Shown piece by piece: positions 59,799 to 64,000 of a DNA stretch of 64,000 nucleotides. The translations under genes were made by a program, and so were the position numbers. The stretch spans positions 62,001 to 126,000 of the forward strand of contig NZ_SRUU01000006.1 of assembly GCF_004791585.1 (NCBI RefSeq). Direction: 5' to 3'. Each line of letters opens with the position of its first letter. The stretch's first letter is position 1. The notes below the pieces were generated by a model. It searched no databases and was not told the origin of the DNA. It saw nothing but the letters and a program-made list of their open reading frames with translations. Source of the DNA: Mesorhizobium sp. M1C.F.Ca.ET.210.01.1.1 (GTDB taxonomy: Bacteria > Pseudomonadota > Alphaproteobacteria > Rhizobiales > Rhizobiaceae).

Positions 59799-60899
59799 AT
59801 GACGGCAATCATGTCTCCGGCACTGTCCGGACGCGACTACAGCCTGACCGGCCGCGACGCCAAGCTCGCGGTCGAGAACGGGCTGGCGGCGGCCGAGTGG
59901 TACCACACCGAGATCCCGCGCAAGCAGATGAAGGAGCTGATGCAGCGCTCCGACCAGCCGGCGATCCGCGACACCGCCATCTGGCTCGGCGCGCTGATCC
60001 TCAGCGGCGCGGGCGGCGCCTGGTTCTGGGGCAGCTGGTGGTGCGTCCCTTCCTTCTTCGTCTATGGCACGCTCTACGGCTCGTCGACAGATTCCCGCTG
60101 GCACGAATGCGGCCACGGCACGGCCTTCCGCACGCAGTGGATGAACGACGCCGTCTACCAGCTCGCCTGTTTCATGATCATGCGCAATCCGGTGACCTGG
60201 CGCTGGAGCCATACGCGCCACCACACCGATACCATCATCGTCGGCCGCGACCCGGAGATCGCCGTCATGCGGCCGCCGGACCTTGTGCGCCTAGTCCTGA
60301 ACTTCTTCGGCATCCTCGACGCGTGGCACGCGATGGCCGACATGGTGCGCAATGCCGCTGGCGTCATCAGCGCCGCCGAAAAGACCTTCATCCCGCCACA
60401 GGAGCAGCCCAGGGCCATCCGCGCCGCACGCATCTGGCTGGCCATCTACATCGCGACCATCGCCCTGGCGCTCTACCTGCACTCATGGCTGCCGCCGATG
60501 CTCGTCGGCCTGCCCCGCCTCTATGGCGCCTGGCATCATGTCATGACCGGACTGCTGCAACATGGCGGCCTTGCCGAGAATGTCATCGACCACCGCCTCA
60601 ACAGCCGCACCGTCTACATGAATCCGATCAGCCGGTTCATCTACTGGAACATGAACTACCATGTGGAGCACCACATGTTCCCGATGGTGCCCTATCATGC
60701 GCTGCCGAAGCTGCATGAGCTGATCAAGCACGATCTGCCGGCGCCGACGCCGTCGATCCTCGCCGGCTACCGCGAGATGATCCCCGCCTTCCTGCGCCAG
60801 TTGCGCAACGAGGACTATTTCATCAAGCGTGAGCTGCCGCCGACGGCGAAGCCCTATCGGGAAGAGCTGCACAATCCGGTGCCGGCCGCGGCCGAATGA
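59799..60899 (+). CDS. mocD: MocD-like membrane desaturase/hydroxylase family oxygenase
   Basis: A 366-residue membrane-bound di-iron protein. The three histidine boxes are HECGH (102-106), HTRHH (138-142) and HVEHH (288-292). Hydrophobic segments lie at about 60-95 and 210-245. Fatty acid desaturase-type proteins of this sort use electrons from a ferredoxin; here the next two genes encode a Rieske ferredoxin and its reductase. The same trio (mocDEF) was described in rhizopine breakdown in S. meliloti, where it is required for the O-methylated rhizopine. The ATG at 59799 follows GGAGGAACCCGCA. O-demethylation is the most likely reaction, by analogy. Confidence 0.85.
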   Translation: MTAIMSPALSGRDYSLTGRDAKLAVENGLAAAEWYHTEIPRKQMKELMQRSDQPAIRDTAIWLGALILSGAGGAWFWGSWWCVPSFFVYGTLYGSSTDSRWHECGHGTAFRTQWMNDAVYQLACFMIMRNPVTWRWSHTRHHTDTIIVGRDPEIAVMRPPDLVRLVLNFFGILDAWHAMADMVRNAAGVISAAEKTFIPPQEQPRAIRAARIWLAIYIATIALALYLHSWLPPMLVGLPRLYGAWHHVMTGLLQHGGLAENVIDHRLNSRTVYMNPISRFIYWNMNYHVEHHMFPMVPYHALPKLHELIKHDLPAPTPSILAGYREMIPAFLRQLRNEDYFIKRELPPTAKPYREELHNPVPAAAE

Positions 60900-60945
60900 C
60901 CGGTAGCGACATACCATACAACTAAGAATTTCGCCGGAGGACGAC

Positions 60946-61260
60946 ATGAGCGACTGGGTCGAGGCCTGCGCGGCCGAGGACATCGACGAAGAGGACGTGA
61001 TGCGGTTCGATCACGCCGGCCGCACCTACGCCATCTACCGCAGCCCGGACGACGAGTATTTCGCGACCGACGGCCTGTGCTCGCATGAGAAGGTGCATCT
61101 GGCCGACGGGCTGGTGATGGATGACATCATCGAATGCCCGAAGCATAACGGCCGCTTCAACTACAAGACCGGCGACGCACGCGGTGCGCCGGTTTGCGTC
61201 AACCTCAAGACCTATCCGGTCAAGGTCGACGCCGGCAAGGTCCTTATTCAGCTCGGGTGA
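60946..61260 (+). CDS. mocE: Rieske-type [2Fe-2S] ferredoxin, MocE-like
   Basis: A 104-residue soluble Rieske ferredoxin. The cluster ligands are Cys45 and His47 in GLCSHEKVHL, and Cys64 and His67 in ECPKHNGRF. It would carry electrons from the reductase downstream to MocD. It follows mocD by 46 bases with a CCGGAGGACGAC ribosome site. Its stop (TGA at 61258) overlaps a GTG that could start the reductase. Confidence 0.94.
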   Translation: MSDWVEACAAEDIDEEDVMRFDHAGRTYAIYRSPDDEYFATDGLCSHEKVHLADGLVMDDIIECPKHNGRFNYKTGDARGAPVCVNLKTYPVKVDAGKVLIQLG

Positions 61261-61265
61261 CGGCG

Positions 61266-62495
61266 ATGGCGGGAGGAATGGTCATTATCGGCGCCGGCGA
61301 GTGCGGCGGGCGCGCCGCGCTCACCCTGCGCGACCTCGGTTTCGAAGGACCGGTGACGCTGGTCGGCGACGAGCCGCATCTGCCCTACGAACGGCCGCCG
61401 CTGTCAAAGGAAGCGATGACCAGCGAGGCGCCATTCATCAAGGCGATCGCCAGCGACGAGCTTTTGGCCGAGCGCTCGATCCGCCATATCCATTCCCTTC
61501 GCGTCGTTGCCATCGACCGGGTCGCGCATATCGTGAGCCTGTCCGACGGCTCTTCGCTTGCCTATGACAAGCTGTTGCTTGCCACGGGGTCCGTGCCGCG
61601 CAAGCTGCCGATGCCGGGCCTTGGGGGGCGCTGCGTATATCTGAGGACCTTCAACGATGCGCTCGCCATCCGCGCTCATCTCAGCGCTGGCAACCGGGTC
61701 GCCATCATCGGTGGCGGCTTCATCGGCCTCGAGCTTGCCGCCTCGGCGCGCAAGCTCGGCGCCGCGGTCACGGTCATCGAGGCACAGCCGCGCATCCTGA
61801 TGCGCGGCGTGCCGGCAGAGATCGCCGAGATCATCCACAAGGCGCATGAAGCGGAAAGCGTGAGGGTGCTCACCGGCCAGGGCATCGCTTCGATTGCCGA
61901 CGATGGCGCCGAGGTTCGCATCACGCTTGCCGACGGGCAGCAGGTCGTCGCCGATCTGGCGGTGATCGGCATCGGCGCCGTGCCGGTGACGACGCTCGCC
62001 GCCGAGGCGGGGCTGGCGATCGACAACGGCATCGCCGTCGACGGGCACCTGCGCACCGAAGATCCCGACATCTTCGCCGCCGGCGACTGCTGCTCGTTCC
62101 CGCTCGCCATCTATGGCGGGCGGCGCGTGCGGCTCGAGGCCTGGCGCAACGCGCAGGAGCAGGGCGCGCTCGCCGCAAGGAACATGCTCGGCGCCGACGA
62201 GGCGCATGCCGCGGTGCCATGGTTCTGGTCGGACCAGTACGGGCTCACACTGCAGATCGCCGGGCTTTCCGACGAAGGCAAAAGCATCGTCCGGCGCGAC
62301 CTCGACGACGGTGCCTTCATCCTGTTCCACCTGGCCGAGGACGGCAGGCTGGTCGCCGCCAGCGGCATCGGTCCCGGCAATGCGGTGGCGCGCGACATCC
62401 GGCTGGCCGAGATGCTGATCGCCAAGCGGGCAAGGCCGGCGCCGGAGGCGCTCGGCTCGCAAGCGGTCAAGCTGAAGTCGCTGCTGGCGGCATAG
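61266..62495 (+). CDS. mocF: NAD(P)H-dependent ferredoxin reductase, MocF-like
   Basis: A 409-residue FAD-dependent reductase. The FAD motif is VIIGAGECGGRAALTL (about 6-21), the NAD motif VAIIGGGFIGLELAASARKLG (about 143-163), and the FAD contact DIFAAGDCC (about 276-284). LPYERPPLSK is typical of reductases partnering Rieske ferredoxins in oxygenase systems. The ATG at 61266 is given; a GTG at 61257 overlapping the mocE stop is an alternative. Third gene of mocDEF. Confidence 0.92.
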   Translation: MAGGMVIIGAGECGGRAALTLRDLGFEGPVTLVGDEPHLPYERPPLSKEAMTSEAPFIKAIASDELLAERSIRHIHSLRVVAIDRVAHIVSLSDGSSLAYDKLLLATGSVPRKLPMPGLGGRCVYLRTFNDALAIRAHLSAGNRVAIIGGGFIGLELAASARKLGAAVTVIEAQPRILMRGVPAEIAEIIHKAHEAESVRVLTGQGIASIADDGAEVRITLADGQQVVADLAVIGIGAVPVTTLAAEAGLAIDNGIAVDGHLRTEDPDIFAAGDCCSFPLAIYGGRRVRLEAWRNAQEQGALAARNMLGADEAHAAVPWFWSDQYGLTLQIAGLSDEGKSIVRRDLDDGAFILFHLAEDGRLVAASGIGPGNAVARDIRLAEMLIAKRARPAPEALGSQAVKLKSLLAA

Positions 62496-62534
62496 GCTGC
62501 TCGGTCATGCAATCAAGGTTTTGAGGGGACGAAG

Positions 62535-63341
62535 ATGGCACGCAGCAGACCGACCGTCGCCGATTTGCAGTCGCTGAAGGGCAAGCGCCAGCTTTCCAAG
62601 CTGCGCGTCTTCTCGCTGGAAGAGGCCGAGGCCGCCGAGCGGGCCGGCATCGACCTCATCTCGGTCCCCTATGACGTGATGTTCGATCCGCGCTTTCGCG
62701 ACGCCGCGCCCACCTGCTTTGCCATTCCCGGCGACGAACGAATAAAGCTGGGGGCCACCACCGACGAGATTTTGCGCATGGCGGTGAAGCTGCGCGCGGC
62801 AAGCGCCGACGCCATGTATTGCTCGGCCAGCCTGCAGACGATCCGCCGCCTGCGCGACGAGCACATCCCGGTCTGCGGTCATGTCGGCCTGATCCCGGCG
62901 CATGCGACCTGGACAGGCGGCTTCAAGGCTGTCGGCAAGACCGCCGAGAGCGCTGCCTTCGTGTGGAAGCAGGTCAAGGACCTCGAAGCCGCCGGCGCCT
63001 TCGCCGCCGAGATCGAGGTGGTGCCGGCGGCCGTCGCCGGCGCAATCTCGCGCCGCACGCCGCTGATCATGATCTCGATGGGCGCCGGTGCCGGCTGCGA
63101 CGCGCAATATCTGTTCTCGGAGGACCTGCTCGGCAGCAATCGCGGCCATTATCCGCGCCACGCCAAGCGCTACCGCGACTTCGCGGCGGAACTCGACCGC
63201 CTCCAGAACGAGCGCATCGCCGCCTTCCGCGAATATGCCGACGACATCCAGTCAGGCGCCTATCCTGAGCCGCGCCACATGGTCGAGGCAGACCCCGAGG
63301 AAATGCGCAAGTTCGAGGCGTTTCTCGCCTCGGAGGGTTAG
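62535..63341 (+). CDS. Diverged PanB-like protein (ketopantoate hydroxymethyltransferase family)
   Basis: A 268-residue TIM-barrel protein of the PanB/PEP mutase superfamily. Recognisable parts are CGHVGLIPAHATWTGGFKAVGKT, FAAEIEVVPAAVAGAIS (catalytic-Glu region) and ISMGAGAGCDAQYLFSEDLLG. The GDSLG metal-ligand motif of true PanB is replaced by SVPYDVMFDP, and the second Asp region is also altered. PanB normally uses methylene-tetrahydrofolate to hydroxymethylate a keto acid. Placed directly after mocDEF (40 bases), it might use the one-carbon unit released by demethylation, or act on a different keto acid; both are hypotheses. Confidence 0.8.
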   Translation: MARSRPTVADLQSLKGKRQLSKLRVFSLEEAEAAERAGIDLISVPYDVMFDPRFRDAAPTCFAIPGDERIKLGATTDEILRMAVKLRAASADAMYCSASLQTIRRLRDEHIPVCGHVGLIPAHATWTGGFKAVGKTAESAAFVWKQVKDLEAAGAFAAEIEVVPAAVAGAISRRTPLIMISMGAGAGCDAQYLFSEDLLGSNRGHYPRHAKRYRDFAAELDRLQNERIAAFREYADDIQSGAYPEPRHMVEADPEEMRKFEAFLASEG

Positions 63342-63362
63342 TGATCGACCTGATTGGAGCCG

Positions 63363-64000
63363 CTAGAACAGCGCCTTCAACTCGTCCAGCTTGTCGTTGA
63401 CCAGCCAGCCGTAATAGTTCTCCTCGGGCAGCTTCTCCGGTTCCCCGGCGGCGCGCCGCTTCCCATTCTCTGCCTTCAGCGCATAGGCACGCTGCTCGGG
63501 ATTGCCGACATTGTAGAGCGTGGCGGTCAGCCCTGGATTTTCCGAGATGTCGAAGCCGGCGATGTTCCGGTAGGCATCGATCGACTTCCTGATCGTGGCG
63601 GCGACGTAAGGCAGCGTCAGGTCCGGATCCATGATGGTCTTGTAGACCGTGTTCGGATCCTTGACGTCGAGCTCGGGCAGGCCGGAGACCTTGTGCACGA
63701 TGTCGCTCATCTGCAGCGCCGTCAGCGGGTTGAGCTGGCCCAGCCCGAATGTCTGGCCGGCGTAGTAGGGCTGGAAGAAGGTGGCGCCGAAACGGTCATT
63801 GGGAAAGCTTGTGCCGCCGACGGTCTTGCCGCGGAAGGAATGGTTCCACACCTGCTCGCGGCACTCCCAAAGATCGTAGCTGTCGTCCAGGCCCGCACAT
63901 TTCTTGAACTCCGGCCGCTGGACGAAATCGCTGACGTCCTCGCCTTCATAGGCGAAGGTGAGCCTGCTCGAGAGATACGACATCGCCTTGACGTAATAGG
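63363..64000 (-). CDS. DUF1402-like protein, C-terminal part (runs off the right edge)
   Basis: The last 212 codons of a larger protein. It contains CREQVWNHSFRGKTVGGTSFPNDRFGATFFQPYYAGQTFGLGQLNPLTALQMSD and a helical C-terminus. This looks like DUF1402, found mainly in Rhizobiales. The GLGQLNPLTAL stretch recalls lysozyme-like folds. The true start lies beyond the window, since the frame stays open to base 64000. It is convergent with the PanB-like gene, 21 bases apart. Confidence 0.75.
   Translation of the reverse strand, partial: YYVKAMSYLSSRLTFAYEGEDVSDFVQRPEFKKCAGLDDSYDLWECREQVWNHSFRGKTVGGTSFPNDRFGATFFQPYYAGQTFGLGQLNPLTALQMSDIVHKVSGLPELDVKDPNTVYKTIMDPDLTLPYVAATIRKSIDAYRNIAGFDISENPGLTATLYNVGNPEQRAYALKAENGKRRAAGEPEKLPEENYYGWLVNDKLDELKALF

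Overview
The window looks like chromosome of a Mesorhizobium-type alphaproteobacterium (Rhizobiales, Phyllobacteriaceae). The basis is uniformly high GC, the rhizobial gene order iolY / iolR-iolC-iolD-iolE-iolB, a MocD-MocE-MocF set known from rhizopine catabolism, a NodF/NodE-like pair, and several families of palindromic intergenic repeats typical of these genomes. The assignment rests on gene content read by eye, not on a database search.

Layout. 1-3.5 kb: urease genes on the minus strand (ureD, ureA, a DUF1272 zinc-ribbon gene, ureB, then ureC running off the left end), with two secreted-protein genes on the plus strand between ureB and ureC. 3.7-5.2 kb: a NodF-like acyl carrier protein and a NodE-like ketoacyl synthase. 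5.3-17 kb: housekeeping and hypothetical genes (glutathione transferase, FrcK-like kinase, mutarotase-like protein, coiled-coil membrane protein, penicillin-binding lipoprotein, universal stress protein, DUF1003, tRNA-Arg, an ArsR plus SRPBCC pair, and a MocR-type regulator).

From 17.7 kb to the end, most genes serve sugar, inositol and related polyol catabolism. Cluster 1 (17.7-25.1 kb) has an IolE/MocC-like dehydratase, a CUT1 ABC transporter with a Tat-exported binding protein, an IolG-like dehydrogenase, a sugar isomerase/epimerase and an HTH-only RpiR remnant. Cluster 2 (25.2-33.1 kb) joins a LacD-like aldolase, a ROK kinase fused to a P-loop kinase, a SorC-type regulator and a CUT2 transporter; a near-identical TTGC-N11-GCAA site lies upstream of both transcription units. 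Cluster 3 (33.1-38.5 kb) is a LacI regulator divergent from a ribose-type ABC transporter. Then come phnN, phnM and a DUF1045 gene (38.7-41.2 kb) and the inositol operon iolC-iolD-iolE-DUF3329-iolB with iolR and iolY (41.3-49.6 kb). Cluster 4 (53.3-63.3 kb) has an inositol-type ABC transporter with IdhA/MocA and an SDR, a LacI regulator, and divergent mocD-mocE-mocF plus a PanB-like gene. GGAA-N6-TTCC sites in front of iolC and of the cluster 4 transporter suggest that IolR links the two.

Between the inositol clusters sit an AT-rich orphan gene, a WYL regulator, a LysE exporter, and a type I DAHP synthase (aroG). A short FWYFYY leader peptide and an intrinsic terminator precede aroG, predicting attenuation by aromatic amino acids, possibly from a leaderless transcript. 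No CRISPR array, rRNA, phage gene or transposase was seen. The strongest leads are the aroG attenuator, the ROK/P-loop kinase fusion with its shared operator, the mocDEF plus PanB-like set, and a mosaic palindrome placed at the 3' ends of three genes.
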